Assembly: GCF_018617395.1 (NCBI RefSeq)
Contig: NZ_JACSKC010000001.1
Location: forward strand, 124,001 to 188,000
Reading direction: 5' to 3'
Source of the DNA: Exiguobacterium sp. s48
GTDB lineage: Bacteria > Bacillota > Bacilli > Exiguobacteriales > Exiguobacteriaceae
Length of the DNA: 64,000 nucleotides
The notes under the pieces are model-generated. The model had not been told where the DNA came from. It saw nothing but the letters and a program-made list of their open reading frames with translations, and searched no databases. Shown here in pieces: positions 43,385-55,448 of this stretch. Position 1 is the stretch's first letter. Every line of letters begins with the position of its first letter. The position numbers and the translations under genes were made by a program.

Positions 43385-45229
43385 TCATTTGTTAGTGAGG
43401 ACAGCTTCTAAGTATGCTGCAAGTTTTTCAGAGCGCTTCAGAATTAATTCTTTTGTCCAATAGACACTTGAAGAAGATTCATCCATAAACAAATAGCTAT
43501 TAATTCTTTCGAATTGTTGTACTTCTTTTCCAGACTTCATCGACGAGACTAAACGATCTGCCAATACTTGAGTGGTCCAAATTGATGAATCTGCATATAC
43601 AGATCTCTTCTGATCAAATTGTTTATTAGAAAGTGAAGAGTTTTCATCGTTACCGATAAGTGCAAAATTACCAATCCGATTCACGTATTCTTTATATTCT
43701 TCCAAGTCTTCAAAACCGGAAGCCTCTATCAGTTCATTGCTGATAGGTGTTCTTGGCATGATATGTTCTAAAGTGACCTTTTTATTTCGGTTTGACGTTA
43801 GAAGAACGGTATTATCGGAATGACCATAAGCTTCAATGAAACGAAGCAAGTCGTAACCTTTTTTATTGTAGTTTCCTCTAGTGTTCTCAAATTTTCTAGA
43901 AAATACAGCTTCTTTTGCAAGTTTAGCTTTTTCTGAAATTCTTCTTTCTAATTCACTTACGAATTGATGATAAGCCTGGTCTTGTCCTTCTCGTTTTAAG
44001 TTTGCGTTATATTTTTTTATTAATGAAGGTATTTCAGCTTCAATATAGTTAGTTTGCGTGTAAGAAAAAATAACACTTGCACCCAATCGAATTGCCAAAT
44101 CAACAATCTCTGATTTTCTTTGTTCTGATTCATTGTAAAACGGAATGAGGATTGTTTGTGCCTGTTTTAAGTTCAAAAGCTTGAATAAAACATTTAGTAA
44201 GTGGGTGTTTTTAATAAATCCTTCAAACTCTTTACGCTCTAATTTTCCGTAAGTATATGAAACATCATGCATCTCAGAAACGATTGACAGAACTTCCTCT
44301 TTTGCTGGATTTAGTTCGGAATAATAGTTAAAAAGTTTATCTTTACGAACATTCTCTCCAGTCGTCCCAACTAAATAGTGCTTTAGAAAGGTTGAAGATT
44401 CAACTTTTCTTTTAGGACTTAGTACGAGGTTGTCGTTAAATTTCTTCCACATTTCAGTAAACTTATCTCGTTCATCGTCACTATAGAAATCTTTAGCTAA
44501 ATTTTTTAAAAGCATGTTTTTAATTAAATCTAACGGTTCTAAATCTTTCCCTCTGTTATTCAAGATTTCAAATAATTGAAATGCTTTAGATAATGTCGGT
44601 GCAGTAGTTACAATTAACATGACTTTATGTTTTATGTAGTTTACAAATTTCAATAATTTCTGATCATCTAATTTAGCGAGTTCTTCTTTTAATACATCAT
44701 ATACTTCTTCAATTTGAGTAGAAGTTTGAGATAGGTTTTTCGAATTAGAATCTGGGCGAATAATGTGCCGATAAGTACTACCAAATTCTAAGCTTTTGTG
44801 ATGCTGTATTTTAGAAGTTTTAAAATTTGCATCATCGTCAAATAATCCATATCCTTTGTTTAATTCACCTCGGACATTCATCCATTTTTGAATTGTATCA
44901 AAGCTGCTTTTATTCTGATGTAAACGATAATCAATTGTTTCTTCTAGAACTTTATATAGTAACGAAAGGGTTGTAAGTCTCTGTTGACCATCAATCACAA
45001 TTTTGTTTGCAGGTTGGTGATCATTGTTAATCAACACGATATTTCCCAACAAATAGCCGTCTAATAACGAACTTTCCTTTGTAAATTCTTCTGTGTCTTC
45101 ATTAAAATCTTTAAAGAGCTGTGTAACTTCTTCTTCCCCCCATACAAAATCTCTTTGGAAATCAGGAATTTCATAAATAAAATCATTATTAAATACGTTA
45201 AATATTGATTGGATTTCTGAAGTAATCAA
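43385..45229 (-). CDS. DUF262/DUF1524 protein (GmrSD-like, putative anti-phage nuclease)
   Basis: A 614-residue protein. The N-terminal DUF262 (about 1-250) has IPDFQRDFVWGEEEVTQLFKDF and IDGQQRLTTLSLL, the nucleotide-binding/ParB-like motifs of GmrS. The C-terminal DUF1524 (about 440-610) has the HNH-type VTLEHIMPRTP and RIGNFALIGNDENSSLSNKQFDQKRS. A fused S-D architecture is typical of type IV restriction enzymes (GmrSD, BrxU) and of SspE, which attack modified or foreign DNA. The gene is strikingly AT-rich compared with its surroundings, suggesting transfer. It is divergent from the MazG/helicase genes with 115 bases between starts. Confidence 0.88.
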   Translation of the reverse strand: MITSEIQSIFNVFNNDFIYEIPDFQRDFVWGEEEVTQLFKDFNEDTEEFTKESSLLDGYLLGNIVLINNDHQPANKIVIDGQQRLTTLSLLYKVLEETIDYRLHQNKSSFDTIQKWMNVRGELNKGYGLFDDDANFKTSKIQHHKSLEFGSTYRHIIRPDSNSKNLSQTSTQIEEVYDVLKEELAKLDDQKLLKFVNYIKHKVMLIVTTAPTLSKAFQLFEILNNRGKDLEPLDLIKNMLLKNLAKDFYSDDERDKFTEMWKKFNDNLVLSPKRKVESSTFLKHYLVGTTGENVRKDKLFNYYSELNPAKEEVLSIVSEMHDVSYTYGKLERKEFEGFIKNTHLLNVLFKLLNLKQAQTILIPFYNESEQRKSEIVDLAIRLGASVIFSYTQTNYIEAEIPSLIKKYNANLKREGQDQAYHQFVSELERRISEKAKLAKEAVFSRKFENTRGNYNKKGYDLLRFIEAYGHSDNTVLLTSNRNKKVTLEHIMPRTPISNELIEASGFEDLEEYKEYVNRIGNFALIGNDENSSLSNKQFDQKRSVYADSSIWTTQVLADRLVSSMKSGKEVQQFERINSYLFMDESSSSVYWTKELILKRSEKLAAYLEAVLTNK

Positions 45230-45344
45230 TTAGATACAGCCTCCTATTTCATAAAACAAACCTTCAAATAATTGGGTATAATGAAAGTATAGTATTTTAA
45301 TAGAAATTGATCTACCGCAATGCATGCAGAAAGGGTTGAGAATA

Positions 45345-45677
45345 ATGAGGAAAGAGTACAATAAATTAATCCGTGACCGCATTCCTGAAATTATTCACGA
45401 ATCAGGAAAAATCCCGATTGTGAAGCAACTTACTCAAGCCGAACACTTTGAGCAAGCACGTTTGAAACTCTATGAAGAAATCAAAGAGTATGAAGAGACG
45501 AACATTGATGAAGAGTCTCTTGAAGAGTTAGCTGACATTTTGGAGTTGGTCTATACACTTGGAAACATGCATGGGGCAGACTTCGATGAATTGAACCGCA
45601 TACGTGAAGAGAAACGCAAAATACGTGGCGGTTTTGAAAAGGGTCTATTTTTAGAAGAGGTCTTCGATCATGAGTGA
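45345..45677 (+). CDS. MazG-like nucleoside triphosphate pyrophosphohydrolase
   Basis: A 110-residue all-alpha NTP-PPase. MRKEYNKLIRDRIPEIIHESGK is typical of the small phosphoribosyl-ATP-pyrophosphohydrolase-like clade. The Mg-binding acidic residues are in KLYEEIKEYEE and SLEELADILELVYTL (E-x-x-E...E-x-x-D). It hydrolyses (d)NTPs to monophosphates and could clean modified nucleotides or lower nucleotide pools. The ATG at 45345 follows AAAGGG. It overlaps the helicase gene by 8 bases, so the two are coupled. Confidence 0.88.
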   Translation: MRKEYNKLIRDRIPEIIHESGKIPIVKQLTQAEHFEQARLKLYEEIKEYEETNIDEESLEELADILELVYTLGNMHGADFDELNRIREEKRKIRGGFEKGLFLEEVFDHE

Positions 45678-48033
45678 TTTACGACTCCATACGAGCAATC
45701 TAGGCATCCCTTTACAAGAACACATAGACGCGGCGACTGAAATTTATATGGTCGTCGCGTTTGCTCAAGTTTCGGGAGTGAAAGAATTATCCGCTTCGTT
45801 AAGAAAAGCGAGTGAACGTGGCGCTCAAATCAGAATTTTGGTAGGAGACTATCTGTACCTTACCGATCCTGATGCATTGGATATGCTATTACAAATACCG
45901 AATATTGAGCTCCGGCTATACCGCTCAAAAGGGAGGTCGTTCCATCCAAAGGCATATTTGTTCCGTACAATAGGAAGCGGTACATTTTTTGTTGGTTCCT
46001 CGAACTTGTCGCATAGTGCGTTGAATCATGGTGTGGAATGGAATGTTGAAATTCCTTCAAGTGTATCAGAGAAAGTGTTTGAAGAGTCAGTCGCTGCGTT
46101 CCATGAATTATTTTATAGTGAATATGCGCAAATGATGAATTCAGTTTCGTTACAGCCGTATCGCGAAGAGTATGAAGCGCGAAAGGATCGAATGAAGGAG
46201 CTGGAGGTCGCTGAACATTCTCCTGTCTACATAGAAGATGATTCGATTACACCGACGTCTGTCCAAGACGCAGCGTTATTGGCACTCCGGGAGACGATGG
46301 CGGAAGGTCGAAAAAAAGCGATGCTCGTTTTGGCGACTGGATTAGGAAAGACGTATTTGAGTGCATTCTTTGCACGTCAATTCAAACGTGTCCTTTTCGT
46401 CGCACATCAAAGAGAACTTTTGTTACAAGCAGAAAAGTCATTCCTCAATGTGGCGACCGACTGGAAGACCGGGTTACTACTCGGTGGTGAATCAAGAAAT
46501 CAAGATACTGCTGACGTCGTGTTCGCCTCGATTCAAACGTTAGCTTCGAAACAAAGAATGGAGCAATATGACCCGGAGCAATTCGATTTGATAATCGTGG
46601 ATGAGTTCCATCATTCGGCTGCTCCTTCCTACCGTCGGGTGCTAGATTATTTTCAACCGAAGTTCTTACTCGGTTTGACTGCAACGCCTGACCGTTTAGA
46701 CGGAGGAGACGTATATGCACTTTGTGATGATAACGTCGCCTTCCAGATGCACTTTACTGAAGCGATTGAAGAATCGTTTTTAACCCCGTTTCATTATGTT
46801 GGAATCTATGATGAAATCGACTACTCTCAGATTCGTCTGATCAATGGACGTCGTTACGATCAAGAAGAGTTATTGGCAGAACAGTTAAAAGAAAGTGTTG
46901 CTGAGAAGATTTATAGAGCTTGGTCAGAGCATCATCAATCGAGAGCACTCGGCTTTTGTTCTTCCGTTATACAAGCTGAATATTTGGCTGATTATTTCAG
47001 GAGGCAAGGAGTACAAGCGGTAGCACTTCATAGTCAGGCCGATTATGATCGAACGGAAGTAATTGCCCAATTAAAGCAAGGACAATTGGACATCATTTTT
47101 GCAGTGAATCTATTTAATGAAGGTGTAGATATTCCTGAAATCGATACGCTATTGTTCTGTCGTCCGACTGAATCATTGACTGTGTTCACCCAGCAAATCG
47201 GACGAGGACTACGTCTATCAACAGGAAAGACACATTGTACGATTATCGATTTGATTGGGAACTATAAAAACATTGATAAGAAACTGGCGTTATTGACGAC
47301 AGGCGGTCCAGATTCACTGAAGAAGGTTCCAACATCAAATAACTTACCTACTTCGTGTACAATCGAATTTGATTTAGAGACTGTCGATCTTTTGAAGAAA
47401 ATGATGACTCGATCTTCGACACGACATCAATTATTAGAACGAAATTATTTCATGGTGAAGGAAGAACTAGGGAGACGACCGACCTACCTAGAACTAATCC
47501 AACGAGGTGAATATTCATTGGAAGCTTATCAATCCGAAAGGAAGCACTTTGGTGGCTTCTTCGGTTTTCTAAAGAAAATTGGTGAGTTAACAGACGGTGA
47601 GTTAAGTGTTTTTGAAAATATGTATCCTCTTTTGTACGAAGTGGAGGATACAAGAATGACAACAAGTTATAAGATGGTTGTATTATCCGTCATGTTAGAG
47701 CGGGGAGCGCAAATGTGGTACAATCCTTTGAAAGCATCTGATGCAGCTTATCCGTTCTATGAATACTTGACGAGCGTACCTTATCGCCAACAGATTGATG
47801 GAAAGACGAAAGACTTTCAGCAACCTTTCCATCAACAAAAAATTGAAAAATTGTTATTGCGCATGCCATTCGATAAAATTGCCAAAGGACCGTTTTATGT
47901 AGAAGGTGAAAGCCTACATATCGAATTCAATGAAGCGCTCCGCAATCGGATTGTTTATGAATGGGTGAATCAGATTGTAGAAGTTCGGTTACATTACTAC
48001 TTCAGTCGGAAAGCGCGACGAGCATACGATTGA
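45670..48033 (+). CDS. PLD-family nuclease fused to superfamily 2 helicase
   Basis: A 787-residue protein. The N-terminal phospholipase-D-like nuclease (about 1-165) has one HKD-type motif in SFHPKAYLFRTIGSGTFFVGSSNLSHSALNHGVEWNVE. The SF2 helicase (about 195-560) has Walker A LATGLGKTYLSAFFA, DEFHH box IIVDEFHHSA, motif III GLTATPDRLDGGD and motif VI QQIGRGLRLSTGK. The C-terminal region (about 570-787) is uncharacterised. This layout (COG3886 + COG1061) suggests DNA-end or foreign-DNA processing in defence or repair. The active form is likely a dimer, because a single HKD motif is present. Confidence 0.88.
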   Translation: MSDLRLHTSNLGIPLQEHIDAATEIYMVVAFAQVSGVKELSASLRKASERGAQIRILVGDYLYLTDPDALDMLLQIPNIELRLYRSKGRSFHPKAYLFRTIGSGTFFVGSSNLSHSALNHGVEWNVEIPSSVSEKVFEESVAAFHELFYSEYAQMMNSVSLQPYREEYEARKDRMKELEVAEHSPVYIEDDSITPTSVQDAALLALRETMAEGRKKAMLVLATGLGKTYLSAFFARQFKRVLFVAHQRELLLQAEKSFLNVATDWKTGLLLGGESRNQDTADVVFASIQTLASKQRMEQYDPEQFDLIIVDEFHHSAAPSYRRVLDYFQPKFLLGLTATPDRLDGGDVYALCDDNVAFQMHFTEAIEESFLTPFHYVGIYDEIDYSQIRLINGRRYDQEELLAEQLKESVAEKIYRAWSEHHQSRALGFCSSVIQAEYLADYFRRQGVQAVALHSQADYDRTEVIAQLKQGQLDIIFAVNLFNEGVDIPEIDTLLFCRPTESLTVFTQQIGRGLRLSTGKTHCTIIDLIGNYKNIDKKLALLTTGGPDSLKKVPTSNNLPTSCTIEFDLETVDLLKKMMTRSSTRHQLLERNYFMVKEELGRRPTYLELIQRGEYSLEAYQSERKHFGGFFGFLKKIGELTDGELSVFENMYPLLYEVEDTRMTTSYKMVVLSVMLERGAQMWYNPLKASDAAYPFYEYLTSVPYRQQIDGKTKDFQQPFHQQKIEKLLLRMPFDKIAKGPFYVEGESLHIEFNEALRNRIVYEWVNQIVEVRLHYYFSRKARRAYD

Positions 48034-48077
48034 TCAATTCAGTTATATTGAAAGAAAAAGTAGAAAGGTGGGGTAAT

Positions 48078-48335
48078 TTGAAACGCCTATTACTACGCAA
48101 AATCCAATTCGCCCTCGAGCATCACGGCGGGACGGCATCCTTGAAAGACATTTATGCGTATGTCGAAAAATCGTATTATCAACTCGAGCTTGACCGTTAT
48201 AAAGATTGGAAAGGGCACGTTAATAAACAGATTCGTGCGCATTCCAGTGATTCAGCGAGCTTTACTGGGAAAGAAGACCTTTTTTATTCCACAGGAAATA
48301 AAGGCATTTGGGGTCTCAGACAATCCAATAACTAA
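48078..48335 (+). CDS. Small winged-helix protein (restriction-associated type)
   Basis: An 85-residue basic protein. I start it at TTG 48078 after AAAGGTGGGG; the upstream in-frame ATG at 47961 lies inside the helicase gene without a ribosome site. LRKIQFALEHHGGTASLKDIYAYVEKSY and the closing DLFYSTGNKGIWGLR resemble the winged-helix domains attached to restriction endonucleases and HARE-HTH proteins. It follows the helicase stop by 44 bases and likely belongs to the same unit as a DNA-binding accessory. Confidence 0.7.
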   Translation: MKRLLLRKIQFALEHHGGTASLKDIYAYVEKSYYQLELDRYKDWKGHVNKQIRAHSSDSASFTGKEDLFYSTGNKGIWGLRQSNN

Positions 48336-48463
48336 CGAAAGCGGGACCAATTTCACTTGGTTCCGCTTTCAATGTTTACAAAACATCACACCCTATTGTC
48401 ACACAATGTTCATTACTGTACACTTCGATATTGTGTGCTAAAAATTATGTTAGGGGTTAGTCA

Positions 48464-50002
48464 ATGGAACTTGTACAGCAATTATCTCAAATGCAACTGA
48501 TCAACCAATTCTGGTTGCTTATGGCCTTCGTCATTCCAATGGTCATTTTATCTCGTATGGTCGTGGCTGGGACGCGCTTCTCGCCGATCCTCGTCATCGT
48601 CATCTTCGGTCTCGGTCTCGGGTTCGGTATGGTCGAGCTCGGTATCGCGACGCCGGGTCTTCCTGAATTTCCGCTCGTCGACTTCTTGTCACGGACGACA
48701 ATCATCGCATTAGTCGTTTCGTTCTTCGTCGGTGGACAAGAACTTCGTAAAATCTTAAGCAAACAAGAGCTCGACATGGAGGATATCGTTGTTCCTTCTA
48801 AAGAAGAGATGTTCCTCGGGACAGGACGTACGCAGTTCATCTTCATCCTTCGTTCGTTCTTCTTGCTCGTCGGTTTGGAAGGGTTCTTCCGTATGGCAAT
48901 CGAGCCAGATACGGCAGAAGGGATTGCGCTTTACTACCCAATTCTCGCACTTCTCGGTCTTGCGGTGTCGTTCTTACTCATCGACCATAAAGCACAGATT
49001 CAGGACAAGAAAGTATACATGCAAAAAGGTGTCATCGAGACAGTCCTCTTGCTTGTCATCTTGTTCGTCTCGTTCTTGATTGCGACAGCGGTTCAGCCGA
49101 TTATCGCACTTCCGCAAATCTTCTTTGCGATGTTGATCTCGTCAGCACTCGGTGCCATCTTCCATAACTGGACGTATGGACCGACTGTCCGCGCGCTTCT
49201 CTTCGCAGGGATTCCGGTCGTCTTGGCTGCCAACTTCATGGTTGGGGGTTCACGAATCGGTGACGCGTTCGCAATCGAAGGCATGAACTCGATTCTCGTG
49301 TACGGTTTCTTCGGTCAGTTGTTCTGGATGTTCGGTGGAATCGCACTCATCATGTGGTTTGCTCGCACAGGCCACGTCCGTAACCTCGCGCCAGGTATGG
49401 CGGGGTCACTTTCACATAGCGGTCTCACAGGAGCGTGTACGGCTGGGGACTTCGGTCAAGTGGCGGCAAAACGTGCGCCAATCATGATCAACATCCCGTT
49501 CTTCGGACATATCTTCGTCTTCTCGATCCTCGCAGTTAGTGCCGACAACGGCGCGCTCTGGATTTGGCCGACGATGATCATCGTCTTAGTCGGTCTCGCG
49601 CTCACGGCGCTTTCGTTGAAAAACTTGCGTGCGGCGAACGGGGAAGACTTCAAAGAAGTCAAAGCCCTTATGCAGTTCTCGTTCGGATGGCAAATGATGG
49701 CCGTCTTCGGTGGTCTCGTCATCTTGACGTTCAGCACGATTGCATTTGATTACACGACGATGGCACAGTCGTCAGCGATCTCGCACTTCGGCTTGTTCGC
49801 AGCGGTCCAAGGCGGCATGTTCGGAACGGAAGCGTCGCTTCTCATCCCGCTCATCTTCTCGATGCCGTTCCTCGTGCACCCGATCGTCTTCTACATGTTC
49901 GGGAAAGCACTCGACAACAATGGCGAAATGCCACGTGTGCCGGTATATGCGATGGCGCTCGTCGGTGTCGTCGGTGTATCTGCAGCGATTTTCGTCTTAT
50001 AA
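48464..50002 (+). CDS. Large polytopic membrane protein, family unknown
   Basis: A 512-residue protein with about 13-14 hydrophobic segments and few charged loops, of transporter-like size. A conserved-looking loop reads GMAGSLSHSGLTGACTAGDFGQVAAKRAPIMINIPFFGH, with small residues and a histidine that could form a substrate or ion site. C-rich codon choice resembles odhA and the M23 hydrolase, suggesting strong expression and a native origin. I do not recognise the family; a symporter or enzyme-linked permease is possible. Monocistronic, with its own terminator. Confidence 0.75.
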   Translation: MELVQQLSQMQLINQFWLLMAFVIPMVILSRMVVAGTRFSPILVIVIFGLGLGFGMVELGIATPGLPEFPLVDFLSRTTIIALVVSFFVGGQELRKILSKQELDMEDIVVPSKEEMFLGTGRTQFIFILRSFFLLVGLEGFFRMAIEPDTAEGIALYYPILALLGLAVSFLLIDHKAQIQDKKVYMQKGVIETVLLLVILFVSFLIATAVQPIIALPQIFFAMLISSALGAIFHNWTYGPTVRALLFAGIPVVLAANFMVGGSRIGDAFAIEGMNSILVYGFFGQLFWMFGGIALIMWFARTGHVRNLAPGMAGSLSHSGLTGACTAGDFGQVAAKRAPIMINIPFFGHIFVFSILAVSADNGALWIWPTMIIVLVGLALTALSLKNLRAANGEDFKEVKALMQFSFGWQMMAVFGGLVILTFSTIAFDYTTMAQSSAISHFGLFAAVQGGMFGTEASLLIPLIFSMPFLVHPIVFYMFGKALDNNGEMPRVPVYAMALVGVVGVSAAIFVL

Positions 50003-50012
50003 GATATCAATT

Positions 50013-50045
50013 CCGCTCTGACTTCGGTCAGGGCGGTTTTTTTAT
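50013..50045 (+). terminator. Intrinsic terminator
   Basis: Stem CCGCTCTGAC / GTCAGGGCGG with a TTCG tetraloop and a T-tract. Confidence 0.9.
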
Positions 50046-50096
50046 TTGATGATTTGGATATGGTAGACTTTGGATAGTGAAAGCGGGGGAGAGTAT

Positions 50097-50459
50097 ATGA
50101 AAAAATGGTTGTTCTTCGGTTTTATCGGGTTGATTATAGCTAGAGTTTGGATTGTACCGATGTATACGACTAGTCCAGATATGGATGACTTTGTGAGCTG
50201 GTTCGAGGAAACATATTCGGTACAATGTGAAGATGAGAGCTGTGACTCATTTACGCTGATTGGTGATCAGACAAATACATATGTGAATGAAGAAGGGTAT
50301 ATGAAACAGTCCAGTGGCTTTTTCACTTTCGACATGGAGGTCAGGCGATTATATCGAAGTGTTGAAGAACCGAAACGAGTCGGGACGATTGAAGTGAGAT
50401 GGAATCAAGATTCGTTCGAGATTACGGAAGAGACGGGTATCTTTGTTTCTTCGCCATAG
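50097..50459 (+). CDS. Hypothetical membrane-anchored protein
   Basis: A 120-residue protein with an N-terminal signal anchor (KKWLFFGFIGLIIARVWIV) and an extracytoplasmic domain with two cysteines (VQCEDESCDSF). Start ATG 50097 follows GGGGGAGA. Family not recognised. It lies 14 bases before another hypothetical gene. Confidence 0.65.
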   Translation: MKKWLFFGFIGLIIARVWIVPMYTTSPDMDDFVSWFEETYSVQCEDESCDSFTLIGDQTNTYVNEEGYMKQSSGFFTFDMEVRRLYRSVEEPKRVGTIEVRWNQDSFEITEETGIFVSSP

Positions 50460-50473
50460 GAGACTTGTGAAGC

Positions 50474-50905
50474 ATGCTGATGATCACTCAGGATATAAAG
50501 GGGAACCGCTATGAGGCGCTCATCGATACTTTGCTTGGGCACTGTACTCACTTTGCGTTCGTGGAAGACAGGCGCCGAATGGAGATCGAAGAAGAGCGCC
50601 TGGTGTATATGGATGTACTGACGGAAGAGATTCGCTGGGATTTGATGGAACGAACCATCGTAAGTGAGTGGGAGACGACAAGACTATCTGGGGATACGGC
50701 GTATCTATATTCGTTCCATATGAATTATCGGACAGCACAGTTCCTAAAAGAGCATGGTGGCTCATTGTTCAGTTGGCTCAATCCAGAACTTCCAGAAGAC
50801 TTGATGTTTTATAAGGGGGAGACGTGCGTGCTCGCGGTATGTCCCCATGAATCGTTCTTTGTCGTCGATGAAGCGATGTGGGGGCAGTATTTACATCAAG
50901 CGTAG
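50474..50905 (+). CDS. Hypothetical soluble protein
   Basis: A 143-residue protein without signal peptide, rich in aromatic and acidic residues (EEIRWDLMERTIVSEWETTRLSGDTAYLYSFHMNYRTAQFLKEH). The ribosome site is weak (GGAG 11 bases upstream); an ATG two codons in is an alternative start. The length and composition are compatible with an immunity-type or SUKH-like protein, but I cannot name a family. Confidence 0.6.
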   Translation: MLMITQDIKGNRYEALIDTLLGHCTHFAFVEDRRRMEIEEERLVYMDVLTEEIRWDLMERTIVSEWETTRLSGDTAYLYSFHMNYRTAQFLKEHGGSLFSWLNPELPEDLMFYKGETCVLAVCPHESFFVVDEAMWGQYLHQA

Positions 50906-50999
50906 TGATTGGTATTTTTCAAATTTCCTTACATGCATTAATCCAAAGTGATTAGACACTTAAATAAATGGTCTCCTAAATGCAATAATATGATTTTTA

Positions 51000-51013
51000 T
51001 GTTGACGCTTACA
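51000..51013 (+). promoter_or_regulatory. cre-like site overlapping the -35 box
   Basis: TGTTGACGCTTACA fits the cre pattern TGWNANCGNTNWCA with a single mismatch at the fifth base. It covers the -35 hexamer, so CcpA binding would block RNA polymerase. Confidence 0.65.
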
Positions 51014-51057
51014 TTTTTTCGTTTTATACTGACGTCAGAACTAAATATCACATTTAG

Positions 51058-51138
51058 ACATGTGACTGGTGATGCAGGCAGGATCTAAAATTGTTTTGTG
51101 GCCAAGTGTGGACTCATTACGATTTTAGGTCCTTTTTT
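51058..51138 (+). promoter_or_regulatory. LicT/BglG-type RNA antiterminator (RAT) and overlapping terminator
   Basis: The segment at 51059-51085 (TGTGACTGGTGATGCAGGCA core) matches the RAT pattern of BglG-family antiterminators. Its 3' part is shared with the terminator stem GGATCTAAAAT (51081-51091) / ATTTTAGGTCC (51122-51132), followed by six T. RNA-bound LicT would prevent the terminator. This mechanism is established for bglP and licS in Bacillus. Confidence 0.85.
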
Positions 51139-51178
51139 GTTGTCTTCAGGGATGTGTCTTGCAAAAGGAGCCAAGCAA

Positions 51179-54504
<3,326 letters not shown>

Positions 54505-54519
54505 AAGTAGGTGTAAGTT

Positions 54520-55374
54520 GTGATTAAAATCAAAAAAGTATTGAATTCGAGCGTAGTTTTGGTCGAGGATGAAGAACAAAAGGACTTCATCCTCTTTGGG
54601 AAAGGACTCGGTTTTGGTCGCAAAGTAGGGGACACGGTTGAACGAAAGAGCGCCGATCAAATTTACATGTCGGTCGATAACCCGAAGGCGAAAGAGTTAA
54701 TTCATCTAATTGACTCAATTCCAAATATCTATTTAAGTTTGACCCAAGACATCGTTGCTCATGCTGAAAAACAATTAGGGACGAAGTTGAATAGTGGAAT
54801 CTATTTCACACTCATGGACCACTTGCACTTTGCAGTAGAGCGTCATCAAAAAAATATCAACATCACGAATCGTGTGTATTGGGAAATCAAGAACTATTAT
54901 ACGGTCGAGTTTGAAATTGGTACTTATGCGGTCGACTTACTCAATCGCGCCTTGAAAGTTGATTTCCCAAAAGAAGAAGCTGCCAACATTGCGTTTCACT
55001 TAATTAATGCACAAAGCGAGGAATCGAGTTCACGTGCAGGAATGAACTATGCTAAATTAATTGGCGCAATCGTTAACATGGTACGCTATTCCTTGAATAT
55101 CTCAATGGATAAAGAAAGTATTCATTACACGCGTTTTATCACTCATGTCAAATTCTTCGTTGAACGTTTTTATGAAGATAAACTGTTAGTCGAGAAAGAT
55201 AACTTGTTATTCAATCAAATCGCGACCCTTTACCCTAATGCGATGGAAGTAGCTTTTAAAGTGAAATCGTATATCGAGCAAGTGCATGAAAAAGAAATAC
55301 CGAATGACGAGTTAACGTATTTAGCTGTTCATATTCACCGGTTGATGAATCAGGACGAGTTAAATGATAAATAA
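54520..55374 (+). CDS. licT: BglG-family transcription antiterminator LicT
   Basis: A 284-residue protein starting with GTG. N-terminal RNA-binding CAT domain (about 1-55, KIKKVLNSSVVLVEDEEQKDFILFGKGLGFGRKVGD), then two PTS regulatory domains PRD1 (about 70-170) and PRD2 (about 175-280), with conserved histidines in HFAVERH and HYTRFITHVKFF, and in the closing HIHRL. It binds the RAT upstream of bglP when beta-glucoside is present. Located last in the operon, so it is controlled by its own activity. Confidence 0.96.
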   Translation: MIKIKKVLNSSVVLVEDEEQKDFILFGKGLGFGRKVGDTVERKSADQIYMSVDNPKAKELIHLIDSIPNIYLSLTQDIVAHAEKQLGTKLNSGIYFTLMDHLHFAVERHQKNINITNRVYWEIKNYYTVEFEIGTYAVDLLNRALKVDFPKEEAANIAFHLINAQSEESSSRAGMNYAKLIGAIVNMVRYSLNISMDKESIHYTRFITHVKFFVERFYEDKLLVEKDNLLFNQIATLYPNAMEVAFKVKSYIEQVHEKEIPNDELTYLAVHIHRLMNQDELNDK

Positions 55375-55403
55375 AAATCACTAGTGCTAAACATCAAGTG
55401 TTA

Positions 55404-55442
55404 AAAAAAGCGTCCGACCTTTTCTCAGGTCGAACGCTTTTT
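55404..55442. terminator. Bidirectional intrinsic terminator
   Basis: Stem AAAGCGTCCGACCT / AGGTCGAACGCTTT with one mismatch, A-tract on the left and T-tract on the right. It separates the bgl operon from the convergent DUF1304 gene. Confidence 0.9.
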
Positions 55443-55448
55443 CTGTCA

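Larger units (their letters stand above)
50906..51178 (+). promoter_or_regulatory. Control region of the beta-glucoside operon
   Basis: It holds a sigma-A promoter (TTGACG 51002-51007, 17-base spacer, TATACT 51025-51030), a cre-like site over the -35, a LicT-type antiterminator and the terminator it overlaps. No gene is supported in it. Confidence 0.8.

Noticed and set aside
47961-48077. Longer start for the small winged-helix protein
   Set aside because: It would lie inside the helicase gene and has no ribosome site; the TTG at 48078 follows AAAGGTGGGG.
51098-51178. Upstream in-frame start for the PTS transporter
   Set aside because: It lies within the LicT-controlled terminator and lacks a ribosome site; ATG 51179 follows AAAGGAG and matches the usual EIIB start.
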